A DNA stretch of 38,965 nucleotides, from the NCBI GenBank assembly GCA_946534785.1, contig CAMNCY010000006.1, forward strand, positions 1 to 38,965, in the 5' to 3' direction. Position 1 is the stretch's first letter, and each line of letters begins with the position of its first letter. Source of the stretch: an uncultured Lachnospiraceae bacterium. GTDB lineage: Bacteria > Bacillota > Clostridia > Lachnospirales > Lachnospiraceae. The translations under genes and the position numbers were made by a program. The notes beneath the pieces are model-generated. The model did no database searches. It was not told where the DNA came from and worked only from the letters and a program-made list of their open reading frames with translations. Shown here one piece after another: positions 7,854 to 15,917 of the stretch.

Positions 7854-8951
7854 TTATACGTTGAAGCGGAACAGGATCACGTCGCCGTCCTTCACGACAT
7901 AGTCCTTTCCCTGCATGCCGACAAGGCCCTTTTCACGGGCAGCGGCAAGAGATCCTTCCCGTAAGAGGACCTCGTAATTGACGACTTCCGCCTTGATGAA
8001 ACCGCGTTCGAAATCCGTATGGATCTTGCCCGCAGCCTGGGGCGCCTTCGTGCCGATCTTGATCGTCCATGCCCTGGTCTCATCTTCGCCCGCTGTCAGG
8101 AAGCTCATGAGGCCCAGCGTCGAATAGCTTGCCTTTACCAGCTTGTCAAGGCCCGACTCGGAAAGTCCCAGGTCCTCCAGGAAGACCTTCTTGTCCTCCT
8201 CGTCCAGCTCGGAGATCTCGGCTTCGATCTTGGCACAGATAACGAACACTTCACTCCCGTTCTCCGCCGCATATTCCCGGACCTTCGCAACGCCCGCATT
8301 GGAAGCGCCGTCATCCGCAAGGTCGTCCTCCGAAACATTGCAGGCATAGATCACGGGCTTTGCCGTAAGAAGGGAAAAGCCCCGGAGGAGCTTCTCTTCC
8401 TCTTCATCCTCCACTTCCAGGGCAGAGGCCGGCTTTCCGTTCTCCAGAAGGTCCTTGACCCGGTTCAGGAGGGCCAGCTCCTTCGCCGCCTCCTTGTCCA
8501 TGCGGGCCGTTCTTGCCACCTTGGAGATACGTCTCTCCAGGACCTCCAGGTCCGCAAAGATCAGTTCCATGTTGATCGTCTCGATATCCCTTAAAGGATC
8601 GACCGTGCCGTCCACATGCGTGACATTCTCATCTTCAAAGCAGCGCACGACGTGCACGATCGCGTCCGTTTCCCGGATATTGGCAAGGAACTGGTTGCCC
8701 AGGCCCTCACCCTTGGAGGCGCCCTTGACAAGCCCTGCGATATCCACGAATTCGATCACGGCAGGCGTCACCTTTTTGGAATGATACATATCGCCCAGAA
8801 GCCGGATCCTCTCATCCGGTACGGGCACGATCCCGACATTCGGATCGATGGTGCAGAAAGGATAGTTCGCGACATCCGCGCCTGCCTTTGTAAGTGAATT
8901 GAAAAGTGTACTCTTCCCGACGTTCGGGAGACCGACGATACCGAGTTTCAT
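7854..8951 (-). CDS. ychF: Ribosome-binding P-loop ATPase YchF
   Basis: YchF (OLA1 family) is a universally conserved Obg-related P-loop protein that prefers ATP to GTP and binds ribosomes. The 365 residues match the family length. The P-loop GLPNVGKST is at residues 6-14, the G3-like segment is DIAGLVKGASKGEGLGNQFL, and the G4 position reads NVSE in place of NKxD, which explains the loss of GTP specificity. The C-terminal TGS-like domain ends with GMQGKDYVVKDGDVILFRFNV. An AAAGGAG site lies 12 bases before the ATG, with a promoter about 60 bases upstream. It leads the ychF-lgt unit. Confidence 0.97.
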   Translation of the reverse strand: MKLGIVGLPNVGKSTLFNSLTKAGADVANYPFCTIDPNVGIVPVPDERIRLLGDMYHSKKVTPAVIEFVDIAGLVKGASKGEGLGNQFLANIRETDAIVHVVRCFEDENVTHVDGTVDPLRDIETINMELIFADLEVLERRISKVARTARMDKEAAKELALLNRVKDLLENGKPASALEVEDEEEEKLLRGFSLLTAKPVIYACNVSEDDLADDGASNAGVAKVREYAAENGSEVFVICAKIEAEISELDEEDKKVFLEDLGLSESGLDKLVKASYSTLGLMSFLTAGEDETRAWTIKIGTKAPQAAGKIHTDFERGFIKAEVVNYEVLLREGSLAAAREKGLVGMQGKDYVVKDGDVILFRFNV

Positions 8952-9005
8952 TCTATTGTTTATCTCCTTTACAGATGGCTCATTTTAGATAGACTGACCC
9001 TTCAA

Positions 9006-9033
9006 ATTATATTCGCAACTGGGAAAAATGCAA
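9006..9033 (-). promoter_or_regulatory. Sigma-A-type promoter of ychF-lgt
   Basis: On the minus strand TTGCAT (9028-9033) and a perfect TATAAT (9006-9011) are 16 bases apart, in the 117-base gap between the MFS gene and ychF. No clear terminator for the MFS operon is visible in that gap. Confidence 0.65.
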
Positions 9034-9068
9034 CATTTCCGCCCTCGGGGATTTTCCTTTCTCCCGGT

Positions 9069-10295
9069 TCAGCTTCCTTTTTCCAGTTCCCGTATGGCCA
9101 TACTCTTCGGAATAACGGCTGCGATCGCAAAAAGCAGAATGCCCGCGCTTACGACCAGTATCCCGCAGGCCCGGCCCGTGCCGGTTCCCAGGATCTTCGC
9201 AATGCCGTCCGCCGCTGCTCCCGCAGCTGCATAGGCGGCAGCGTATCCGATCTGCGAAATGAATCCCAGAAGCCCGAAGGCCCGGCCCTGTACCTCGTTG
9301 GGGATATTGGTCCTGGTCAGGTAATCCAGGCAGTTGTTCGAAAGAGGAAGTGTTGCAAAGAACAGGAATCCGAAGACGCACATCAAAACGGTCCCCGGGA
9401 AAAGACCGATGCCGGCCATGAAGATGCCGGACAGGGCAACGGAAAGTGCAAGGACCCGCACGTAATGCTTCCGGATCCCGCGGATGCCGAGGTACAGTCC
9501 CGAGGCAAGCATGCCGCATGCACTGACCGTTTCTATGACGCCCAGTGCTTTCGGATCCGCAAAAGACAGCGCCAGCGGCTTAATGAGGATCTGCAGGATG
9601 CCCAAAAGCAGCGTGATCCCGGAGGATATACAGGCAAGCAGCAGGACCCCCTTTCTTTCACGGATCGCCTTCCACCCCTGTGCGATTTCTCCTTTCCTGA
9701 AGGGCTCGCTGCCGGCCGCCGCTTTGGCGATGCTTTTCCGGACCGATGCGGCCGCCGCAACCGTGAGCAGGAACGTTCCGATATCCAGAAGGAGCAGGAT
9801 CTCCACGCCTTTTGCTTCCAGGAGGAACCCCGCTGCCACCGGTGCGAAGAGGTATCTTGCGCTGCCGGCCACGGAGATGAGGCCCCCCGCTCTGGAGAAC
9901 TCTTCTTCCGACAGAAGGTCTGTGACCGTTGCCTTATAGGAAGGCTCAAGAAGCGCCGAAAAGACCGCGCTGATAAAGACACCGGTGCAGATCTGCGCAA
10001 GCGTCGCACCCCCGTTTCTCATGCAGCAGAGAATATACAGGACGCCGACGGCGGAAAGACCGTCTCCCACCATCATCAGGACCCTTCTGTCATATCTGTC
10101 CGCAAGGATCCCGGCCGGGACACCCAGAAGGAGCGTCGGAAGAAACCCCAGGAGCGTCACCAGTCCCATGCCGGCAGCACTCCCCGTCTGCCGGAAGACA
10201 TATACTCCCAGCCCGAAGGCCGTCAGGCCGCTCCCTATGGACGAGATCAGTTCGCCGGTCCAGAGCAGCAGGAATTTTCTGTAGCCGGCACTCAT
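9069..10295 (-). CDS. MFS efflux transporter (macrolide/enterobactin exporter-like)
   Basis: This is a membrane transporter of about 408 residues with roughly 12 hydrophobic segments. The early stretch LLWTGELISSIGSGLTAFGLGVYV and the loop GVPAGILADRYDRRVLM, a form of the cytoplasmic motif A between helices 2 and 3, point to the MFS_3-type drug or siderophore exporters (MefA/EntS-like). The substrate cannot be read from the sequence. The ORF track starts at 10394, inside the preceding gene; ATG at 10295 (MSAGYRKFLL) has a GGGAGG site nine bases upstream and starts one base after the CPBP gene stop, so I chose it. It is the last gene of a tetR-CPBP-MFS unit, suggesting export of something sensed by the TetR protein. 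Confidence 0.88.
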   Translation of the reverse strand: MSAGYRKFLLLWTGELISSIGSGLTAFGLGVYVFRQTGSAAGMGLVTLLGFLPTLLLGVPAGILADRYDRRVLMMVGDGLSAVGVLYILCCMRNGGATLAQICTGVFISAVFSALLEPSYKATVTDLLSEEEFSRAGGLISVAGSARYLFAPVAAGFLLEAKGVEILLLLDIGTFLLTVAAAASVRKSIAKAAAGSEPFRKGEIAQGWKAIRERKGVLLLACISSGITLLLGILQILIKPLALSFADPKALGVIETVSACGMLASGLYLGIRGIRKHYVRVLALSVALSGIFMAGIGLFPGTVLMCVFGFLFFATLPLSNNCLDYLTRTNIPNEVQGRAFGLLGFISQIGYAAAYAAAGAAADGIAKILGTGTGRACGILVVSAGILLFAIAAVIPKSMAIRELEKGS

Positions 10296-10296
10296 C

Positions 10297-11145
10297 TTAC
10301 ACTTCCTCCCCGAATCTTGTCTCAAGAAGTCTTCCCACGTGATCCGTCTCGAAGAACATTCTCCGGTTGCACAGGACAATGATCCCGGCGGCAATCACGC
10401 AGACAACGGTCTCCACGCATTTGGTCTGCGGCGTCATGGCGATCTTTTCCTGCATGAAGTTCACGAAAAGGTGAAAGATCATGCATGCGAGTATGGAACG
10501 GTCACTGACAAGGTACACCCATGTGATGATGAACCCGAGCGGGATCCCGCTGATAAAGAAATTGATCACATACAGAGGATTGACCATGAGGCCTGCCTGA
10601 TACGTCCCCTCGATGAAGATCAGCGGCAGGTGCCACAAAGACCACAGGATCCCGAAAAGCATGGACTCCCAGAACCAGTTCATGTATTCCCCGATGGAAT
10701 CTTCGCAGTATCCCTTCCAGCCGACTTCCTCAATGATCGATGCCACCGTGACCGTTACGAAAGCCGTCCCGATCCCCACGCCGGTAAAAGAGAAATCGTC
10801 CGTAAAGGAAAACTGCTCTTTCGGCTGACCGAACAGGAGGGACAGCAGGATCGAAATGACTACGATCAGTGCAAAAACAGCGACCGCACCGAGGACGTTG
10901 GCCCACTTTACTTTATAGAAACCCGCGACCTTGTTCCAAAGATCCCGTTTCAGTTCATCACAGCCGGAAACAAGCACGAACACCGTGGATACAACGGCAG
11001 GCGCGAACAGGCCGATGAGCATCAGCACCGCGCCGGGCCCCTCCGGGACAAAGACCGCGGGCACCCAGAAGATCCAGGTGAACAGATATGCACATATGAA
11101 AAACAGCACCGGCCTGTATCTGTATTTAACTTTCTCTTCCGTCAT
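10297..11145 (-). CDS. CPBP-family (CAAX/ABI) intramembrane metalloprotease
   Basis: The 282-residue protein has about eight hydrophobic helices and the three motifs of CPBP glutamic/metal proteases: SIIEEVGWKGY (motif 1, EExxx followed by K where R is usual), LWSLWHLPLIF (motif 2 histidine) and HLFVNF (motif 3). Family members process CAAX proteins in eukaryotes. In bacteria they are linked to bacteriocin maturation or self-immunity and to membrane stress signalling, often with poor knowledge of the substrate. A GGGAGG site lies about eight bases before the ATG. The start overlaps the tetR stop by about 20 bases and the stop is one base from the MFS start, so the three are tightly coupled. 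Activity is likely but untested. Confidence 0.85.
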   Translation of the reverse strand: MTEEKVKYRYRPVLFFICAYLFTWIFWVPAVFVPEGPGAVLMLIGLFAPAVVSTVFVLVSGCDELKRDLWNKVAGFYKVKWANVLGAVAVFALIVVISILLSLLFGQPKEQFSFTDDFSFTGVGIGTAFVTVTVASIIEEVGWKGYCEDSIGEYMNWFWESMLFGILWSLWHLPLIFIEGTYQAGLMVNPLYVINFFISGIPLGFIITWVYLVSDRSILACMIFHLFVNFMQEKIAMTPQTKCVETVVCVIAAGIIVLCNRRMFFETDHVGRLLETRFGEEV

Positions 11146-11758
11146 CCTTCTTTCCTCCCGCGATCAGTTCCCTGATAAATGCCATCGTTCCGGGCTTTGC
11201 GCCGAATGTCTTTTCTGCAATATCGATAAATGCCGCCGCGTCATTCTCCGTAAAATCACCGTCGTCGAACAGCCCGGAGCTCAGAATGAGCATCATCTTC
11301 ACCCGTTCCTCGACCTGCTCACAGGCAAATATCCCCTGCCGGATGCCTTCCCTTACAACATCGGAAAGCAGCGGGACCGCCTCCGCGAGCAGTCTTTTAT
11401 TCAGTTTCTCGTGAAGCCGGAAATTCTCCCTGTCCTGCACCGCCATCGCAATGCTCTGCTCTTCCCGCTCCGGGCGGAAGGAACCGATCACCGCCGCCAT
11501 TTTCACGGGGACCGGTACAGGCGAAGCCGCGGCCTCCCTTGCCCGGCTGACCTCTTCCGTGATCATCATGTCGATGACCGCTTCCAGAGTCGCTTCCTTG
11601 CTGGGAAAATGATAATAAAACGTGCCTTTGGCAACACCGGCCTCTTCTATGATTTCATCCACACTGGTCTGCTCATACCCCTTCTCCAGGAATTTCCTGT
11701 AAGCGATCCTGATCAGTTCGTCTTTTCTTCGTTCTCCTTTTTTCATATCTTCCTCCAA
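11126..11758 (-). CDS. TetR-family transcriptional repressor
   Basis: The 210-residue protein has the N-terminal TetR helix-turn-helix at about residues 11-58, with the signature GYEQTSVDEIIEEAGVAKGTFYYHF, and a helical ligand-binding C-terminal part with no recognisable subfamily. TetR proteins repress neighbouring genes until a ligand releases them. A perfect 19-base palindrome lies directly upstream of the ATG, between the -10 box and the start, which fits auto-repression of the whole tetR-CPBP-MFS unit. Two starts are possible, MEEDMKKGE or the internal MKKGERRKDE four codons later; GGAGGAAGAT precedes the first closely. The ligand is unknown. Confidence 0.92.
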   Translation of the reverse strand: MEEDMKKGERRKDELIRIAYRKFLEKGYEQTSVDEIIEEAGVAKGTFYYHFPSKEATLEAVIDMMITEEVSRAREAAASPVPVPVKMAAVIGSFRPEREEQSIAMAVQDRENFRLHEKLNKRLLAEAVPLLSDVVREGIRQGIFACEQVEERVKMMLILSSGLFDDGDFTENDAAAFIDIAEKTFGAKPGTMAFIRELIAGGKKDDGRES

Positions 11759-11777
11759 AACCGACTACTGGTCGGTT
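11759..11777. promoter_or_regulatory. TetR operator palindrome
   Basis: AACCGAC-TACTG-GTCGGTT is a perfect inverted repeat with 7-base arms and a 5-base spacer, typical in size for TetR operators. It begins at the base after the tetR start codon and lies just downstream of the -10 box. A second, partial copy (GTCGGTT at 11827-11833 within accgtcagtcggtt) lies upstream of the -35 box, so the promoter is flanked by two sites. Confidence 0.8.
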
Positions 11778-11779
11778 AC

Positions 11780-11808
11780 ATCCTAACATGCCGTCATATG
11801 CATGTCAA
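11780..11808 (-). promoter_or_regulatory. Promoter of the tetR-CPBP-MFS operon
   Basis: On the minus strand a consensus TTGACA (11803-11808) is followed after exactly 17 bases by TAGGAT (11780-11785). The operator palindrome lies immediately downstream. The spacing and the perfect -35 make this one of the clearest promoters in the window. Confidence 0.8.
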
Positions 11809-11904
11809 CAGATTTTTAGACCGTCAGTCGGTTTTTGATCAGGAGGATCTGCTCCTGCCCGGGACGTGAGTCAGTGTACCTGTCCCCGTGACTCAGACGC
11901 ATAC

Positions 11905-11929
11905 AAAAAGACCGCCCTTTCGGACGGTC
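11905..11929 (-). terminator. Rho-independent terminator after rsgA
   Basis: Read on the minus strand, GACCGTCC-GAAA-GGGCGGTC forms an 8-base stem with a GAAA tetraloop and one U-G pair, followed by TTTTT. It lies about 30 bases past the rsgA stop and closes the long murE-rsgA operon. The bases between this and the tetR promoter hold other short inverted repeats (caggag/ctcctg, gggac/gtccc) of no clear role. Confidence 0.85.
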
Positions 11930-11960
11930 GCAAATGGCTTTACTGGCTTTTTGTATTATC

Positions 11961-12854
11961 TTATCTGTAGCCCTGTGTATCCTTCAGCTGCTCAAAGATC
12001 TCCCGGTAGTTTTCGTACCGGATCCTGCTGATCTTTCCTTCCCGGACGGCTCCCTTGACGCGGCAGTCGGGCTCCTTCATGTGGCAGCACCCCTGGAAGC
12101 GGCACTGCGGCTGGTATTCCTCAAATTCCGGATAATAGTCTTTGAGCTGCTCCGCCTCCATATCCAGAAGATACAAAGACGTGAATCCCGGCGTGTCCAC
12201 AAGATAGGTGTCCCTGCCGGCGGACAGAAGCTGTACGTGGCGGGTCGTGTTCTTTCCCCGGGCGATCTTTGCGGAGAGTTCTCCCGTCTGCATGTTCGCA
12301 TCCGGGCAAAGACGGTTGATCAGGGAGGACTTTCCCGCGCCGGAAGGACCGGTGATCACGGTCGTCTTTCCCTCCAGGATCTCCTTGAGCTTGGCAAGAT
12401 CTTCCCTCTTACTCCGAACGGAAAGAAAAAGGACCTGACATCCGCACCGGCTGTAGGTGTCCCCCAGCTCTTTCAAATGTTCCGCAGACGCAAGATCCGT
12501 TTTGTTAAAACACAGCACCGCGGGCAGTCCCTTGCGGTGCATGGTGATGAGGAACCGGTCCAGCATGTTGAAGCTGGGGACCGGGTCCTTTACGGCAAAC
12601 AGAAGGAGCGCCTGGTCGACGTTGGCCACATTGGGCCGCACCAGATCGTTCTTCCTGGGAAGGAGACGCGTGATGTTCCCCTCCTTCGGAAGGCTCCCCT
12701 CGTCCGTTATTTCCATTTCGACGTTGTCGCCGACAAGCGGTTTTTCATGGAGCGCACGGAACAGCCCCCGCGCGCGGCACCGGTAGATCTCCTCTCCGGT
12801 ATGCACCTCATAAAAGCCCGCAACACTCTTGATGATCTTTCCGGTAAGTGGCAT
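11961..12854 (-). CDS. rsgA: Ribosome small-subunit-dependent GTPase RsgA
   Basis: RsgA is a circularly permuted GTPase that checks late 30S ribosome assembly. The order is as expected: an N-terminal OB-fold (about 1-65), G4 FNKTDLA, then the P-loop GPSGAGKSSLINRL, G3 DTPGFTS, and a zinc-binding end with the CRFQGCCHMKEPDC cysteine/histidine cluster. The ORF track begins at a GTG (12893) that overlaps the pknB stop as GTGA. I prefer ATG at 12854 (MPLTGKIIK), which has GGGAGG four to five bases upstream and matches the family start, giving 297 residues. It follows the kinase gene, as in many Bacillota, where RsgA can be a PASTA-kinase substrate. Confidence 0.95.
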   Translation of the reverse strand: MPLTGKIIKSVAGFYEVHTGEEIYRCRARGLFRALHEKPLVGDNVEMEITDEGSLPKEGNITRLLPRKNDLVRPNVANVDQALLLFAVKDPVPSFNMLDRFLITMHRKGLPAVLCFNKTDLASAEHLKELGDTYSRCGCQVLFLSVRSKREDLAKLKEILEGKTTVITGPSGAGKSSLINRLCPDANMQTGELSAKIARGKNTTRHVQLLSAGRDTYLVDTPGFTSLYLLDMEAEQLKDYYPEFEEYQPQCRFQGCCHMKEPDCRVKGAVREGKISRIRYENYREIFEQLKDTQGYR

Positions 12855-12889
12855 GCATCCTCCCGTGTGATGCTTTCCGGCCGCGGCGG

Positions 12890-15085
12890 TCACTGCTCGG
12901 GCACGAAATTCAGCTGTCTTGTAATGACCTTCTGTCCGTTCTGCGCATCCGGCGCCGTGGAAGGATAGCTCATCGACAGCGTTCCGGTGGGAGAAATGAT
13001 ATGCGTATATCCGGTCGGGATCGGGAATGTCGTGGTCGTGGTCTCTAGAAGCTTGGTGCCGTCAGAAGCAATGATGACCGCGTATACCTGGGTCCCGGGC
13101 ACATAATCGGGCGCTTCCGCTGCCGTAGGTGCCGTGACCTCTGCGGAATAACTGTAGGTGACCGGTGTCTGGGGCTCCTCGGTTTCATTCGATTTTGCCA
13201 CCTTCAGAAGGATCTTCGTATCCGGTTCCACATAGGAGCCCGCTTCTTCGCTCTGGCTGCTGACAAGACCCGCCATGTTGGGATCCGTCGCTTCCACTTC
13301 GGCGCTTTCATAGGTAAGCCCTGCCTCGGTAAGGCGGGCCATGGCCTCCTCGATGGTCATCCCGGTGACCTTGGGCACCTGGACCCTTCCGTCCTTATCC
13401 TGGCCCGTACTGATCCGGATCGTCACGGTGGATCCGCTCGGTGCGAATTCGCCGGCTGCCGGCACCTGGGAGATGATATGGTCCATCTCCACCTCGTCCG
13501 AAGCTTCCTCCTCCTTATTGACCGTAAAACCTTTATTACGGATCGTGGAGACGGCCTCCGCAAGGCTCTTTCCCGTTACGTCCGGGACCTCGATCCCGTT
13601 CCTTCCGGCGCTGACCGTAAGGACGATGCTGGAACCCGAAGCGACCTGGGTGCCTTCCTGCACATTGGAACCCACGACCTGCCCGGCTTCGTAATCATCC
13701 GATTCCACGTAGGTGATCTCGGCAGTAAGGCCAAGATCCTGCAGGGCCTGGCGCATTTCTTCGCCGTTGTTGCCGATCACGGCCGGTACGGTCACCATGA
13801 CCGCCTGATCCTGCGGCACGGACTCTTCCGGCTCCTCGTTTCCGGAGGGAACAAGACCCAGCTTCATGGCGGCATAGGCGATAATGCCAAGACCGATCAG
13901 GATGGCGGCGATCACCGCAAGGACCGTGATGAGCCTGTCTTTTCCGGGACTGTAGTCATTCTCCTCGAAGTCGTCCGTAAAGTCATCCTCATCATACCGT
14001 TTCCGGACGGTGCGGGTCCTGCGCACGCGTTCCGGCTGTCTGGAAGGAGCGGGCTTTACCGGCTCATACGGCTCGTCCTCTCCGTAATCGTCCTCATAAT
14101 GATAATCTTCGTGATAGTCTTCGTAATCATCTTCCTCGGGATACTCCTCCTCGCGGATCGCATCATCCCGGTAAAGATGGCGCCTGATATCTTCCCGTTC
14201 CTTGCCGGTGCTGATCCTGGTCGCCGACTGTTCATCGGGATGGATCACCCTGACAAAATTGTCGTTGGGGTGGATCAGGGACTGCTTCAGGTCCGCGATC
14301 AGCTCCTGCATGTTCTGGTATCTTCTGTCCGGGCTCTTTTCACAGCATTTGAGCACGATCTGCTCCACGCTGTTGGGGATGTCCGGCACGAAATCCCTGG
14401 GAGAAGGCATCGGCGACTGGATATGCTTGATCGCGATGGCGACCGTGGTCTCCCCGTTGAAGGGCACCCGGCCTGTCAGCATTTCGAAAATACTGATGCC
14501 CAGGGAATAGATATCGCTTCGTTCATCGCTGTAGCCGCCGCGCGCCTGCTCGGGAGACGTGTAGTGGACCGATCCCATGACGTTGGACGTGATGGTATTG
14601 CTGGTCGCCGCCTTCGCGATGCCGAAATCCGTCACCTTGACCTTTCCGTCCTTGGAAATGATGATGTTCTGCGGCTTGATATCCCGGTGGATGATATGAT
14701 TGTTATGCGCCGCCTCCAGGCCCATGGAGACCTGGATCGCAATACTGATCGCTTCCTTCACCGAAAGACGGGACTTTTTCTCGATATACTGCTTGAGCGT
14801 AATGCCGTCGACCAGTTCCATGACGATATAATACATGCCCTTTTCATCGCCGACGTCATAGACGTTGACGATGTTGGGATGCATCAGTCCTGCTGCCGCC
14901 TGGGCTTCCACGCGGAATTTGGACACAAAATTGGCATTATCGGAAAATTCCTGTTTCAGTGCCTTGATGGCAACGAATCTGTTGAGTTTATGGTCTTTTG
15001 CCCTGTAGACAACCGACATGCCGCCCGTGCCGATCTTTTCCAGCACTTCATATCGATCTGCTATCAGCATTCCGATCTTAACCAT
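12890..15085 (-). CDS. pknB: PASTA-domain Ser/Thr protein kinase (PrkC/Stk1 type)
   Basis: This membrane kinase senses cell wall fragments or lipid II and phosphorylates division, wall and translation proteins. Layout of the 731 residues: kinase domain about 10-270 with a glycine loop at 19-24, VAIK lysine at 41, HRDIKPQN at 133-140 and DFG at 153-155; a cytoplasmic linker 271-383 that is strikingly acidic and tyrosine-rich at 312-345, then basic at 353-363; one membrane helix about 384-407; three extracellular PASTA domains at about 431-493, 497-560 and 568-630; and a further beta-rich segment 638-731 that I do not recognise. The ribosome binding site GAAAGGAA sits before the ATG. The PP2C phosphatase is encoded 59 bases upstream and rsgA follows, the classic arrangement. 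Confidence 0.97.
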   Translation of the reverse strand: MVKIGMLIADRYEVLEKIGTGGMSVVYRAKDHKLNRFVAIKALKQEFSDNANFVSKFRVEAQAAAGLMHPNIVNVYDVGDEKGMYYIVMELVDGITLKQYIEKKSRLSVKEAISIAIQVSMGLEAAHNNHIIHRDIKPQNIIISKDGKVKVTDFGIAKAATSNTITSNVMGSVHYTSPEQARGGYSDERSDIYSLGISIFEMLTGRVPFNGETTVAIAIKHIQSPMPSPRDFVPDIPNSVEQIVLKCCEKSPDRRYQNMQELIADLKQSLIHPNDNFVRVIHPDEQSATRISTGKEREDIRRHLYRDDAIREEEYPEEDDYEDYHEDYHYEDDYGEDEPYEPVKPAPSRQPERVRRTRTVRKRYDEDDFTDDFEENDYSPGKDRLITVLAVIAAILIGLGIIAYAAMKLGLVPSGNEEPEESVPQDQAVMVTVPAVIGNNGEEMRQALQDLGLTAEITYVESDDYEAGQVVGSNVQEGTQVASGSSIVLTVSAGRNGIEVPDVTGKSLAEAVSTIRNKGFTVNKEEEASDEVEMDHIISQVPAAGEFAPSGSTVTIRISTGQDKDGRVQVPKVTGMTIEEAMARLTEAGLTYESAEVEATDPNMAGLVSSQSEEAGSYVEPDTKILLKVAKSNETEEPQTPVTYSYSAEVTAPTAAEAPDYVPGTQVYAVIIASDGTKLLETTTTTFPIPTGYTHIISPTGTLSMSYPSTAPDAQNGQKVITRQLNFVPEQ

Positions 15086-15100
15086 ACGATTCCTTTCATA

Positions 15101-15116
15101 TCGAAATCACTTTCGA
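15101..15116. repeat. Short inverted repeat between PP2C and pknB
   Basis: TCGAAA-TCAC-TTTCGA is a perfect 6-base hairpin in the 59-base gap, about 15 bases before the pknB start. It is too short and lacks a T run for a terminator. It may influence mRNA processing or translation, but chance is possible. Confidence 0.4.
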
Positions 15117-15144
15117 CATTCTGTACCCCATATCCTGTAACGGA

Positions 15145-15873
15145 TCATGCAAAAGCGTCGACCAGAATTACGGAAATATTATCCGTTCCCCCGCTCCGGT
15201 TCGCGCTTTCCACCAGGATCCTGCCTTTTTCTTCCACCGGCAGTTCCCTTTGAAGGATCTCCAGTATCTCCTCGTCTTCCAGCATATTGGTGAGCCCGTC
15301 CGAACACATCAGGACCAGGTCTCCCCGGTGAAGATCGCTGGTGAAGAAATCGATATCCAGATAATCCTCCGCCCCGATCGCCCTGGTGATCACATTCTTT
15401 TCCGGATGCGTACGGGCCCGTTCACTGCTGAGGGTCCCGTTCATGACCATCTCCTGGACAAGGGAATGATCGACCGTGATCTGGCGGAGAGAGTTTTTTC
15501 CCGCGATATACAGCCTGCTGTCGCCCACATTCGCCACATGAAGCGTATTCTCGCTGATGCAGGCGATCACGATCGTCGTCCCGCATCCCTCGAGTTCTTC
15601 CCGGTCCAGGGAAATACGGTGGAGCCCTTCATTCACGTGATGGAGGGAAATATCGATGACGTCCCGGATATTCGTATCCTTTTCCTCTTCGATCCTCCGG
15701 ACCGTTTCCGTGACCGCATACCGTGAGGCGAAATCTCCGGCCTTGTGTCCGCCCATGCCGTCTGCCACGATGTACAGATTCGGAAGGCTGCCCTTCCTTT
15801 CATCGGAAGCGTACACAAAATCCTGATTCATTTTTCTCTTCCTACCGATATCGGTAATGGAAAAAGACTGCAT
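15145..15873 (-). CDS. prpC: PP2C-family Ser/Thr protein phosphatase (PrpC/Stp type)
   Basis: This cytoplasmic Mn/Mg-dependent phosphatase reverses phosphorylation by the PASTA kinase encoded next to it. The 242-residue protein is a minimal PP2C domain. Metal-binding and catalytic motifs are visible: DIGRKRKMNQD near the start, the VADGMGGHKAGDFAS signature at about 37-51, GTTIV, NVGDSRLYI, MCSDGLTNML and the final GGTDNISVILV. The start is supported by AAGGAG five bases before ATG. It lies between rlmN and pknB in the long operon. Confidence 0.97.
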   Translation of the reverse strand: MQSFSITDIGRKRKMNQDFVYASDERKGSLPNLYIVADGMGGHKAGDFASRYAVTETVRRIEEEKDTNIRDVIDISLHHVNEGLHRISLDREELEGCGTTIVIACISENTLHVANVGDSRLYIAGKNSLRQITVDHSLVQEMVMNGTLSSERARTHPEKNVITRAIGAEDYLDIDFFTSDLHRGDLVLMCSDGLTNMLEDEEILEILQRELPVEEKGRILVESANRSGGTDNISVILVDAFA

Positions 15874-15917
15874 TTTCGCTCCTTATGCCCTGTCCCCAAA
15901 ACGGGAAAACATGAACA

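Noticed and set aside
6816-7964. Plus-strand ORF of 382 codons opposite lgt
   Set aside because: It covers the lgt gene and its terminator and has the composition of an antisense shadow.
11838-11880. Short inverted repeats caggag/ctcctg and gggac/gtccc as terminators
   Set aside because: No T runs follow on either strand, and the rsgA terminator is already explained by the adjacent GAAA-loop hairpin.
9069-11960. tetR-CPBP-MFS unit as a mobile island
   Set aside because: No integrase, transposase, tRNA or flanking direct repeats are visible, and base composition looks like that of the neighbours.
12854-12893. GTG at 12893 as the rsgA start
   Set aside because: The extension TAAAGKHHTGGC is not part of the family start; the ATG at 12854 has GGGAGG just upstream. 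The GTGA overlap with pknB remains a possible coupling signal.
13478-15253. Plus-strand ORF of 591 codons opposite pknB
   Set aside because: A shadow of the kinase gene; its composition (many His, Asp, Arg, Val) is typical of antisense translation and no domain is visible.
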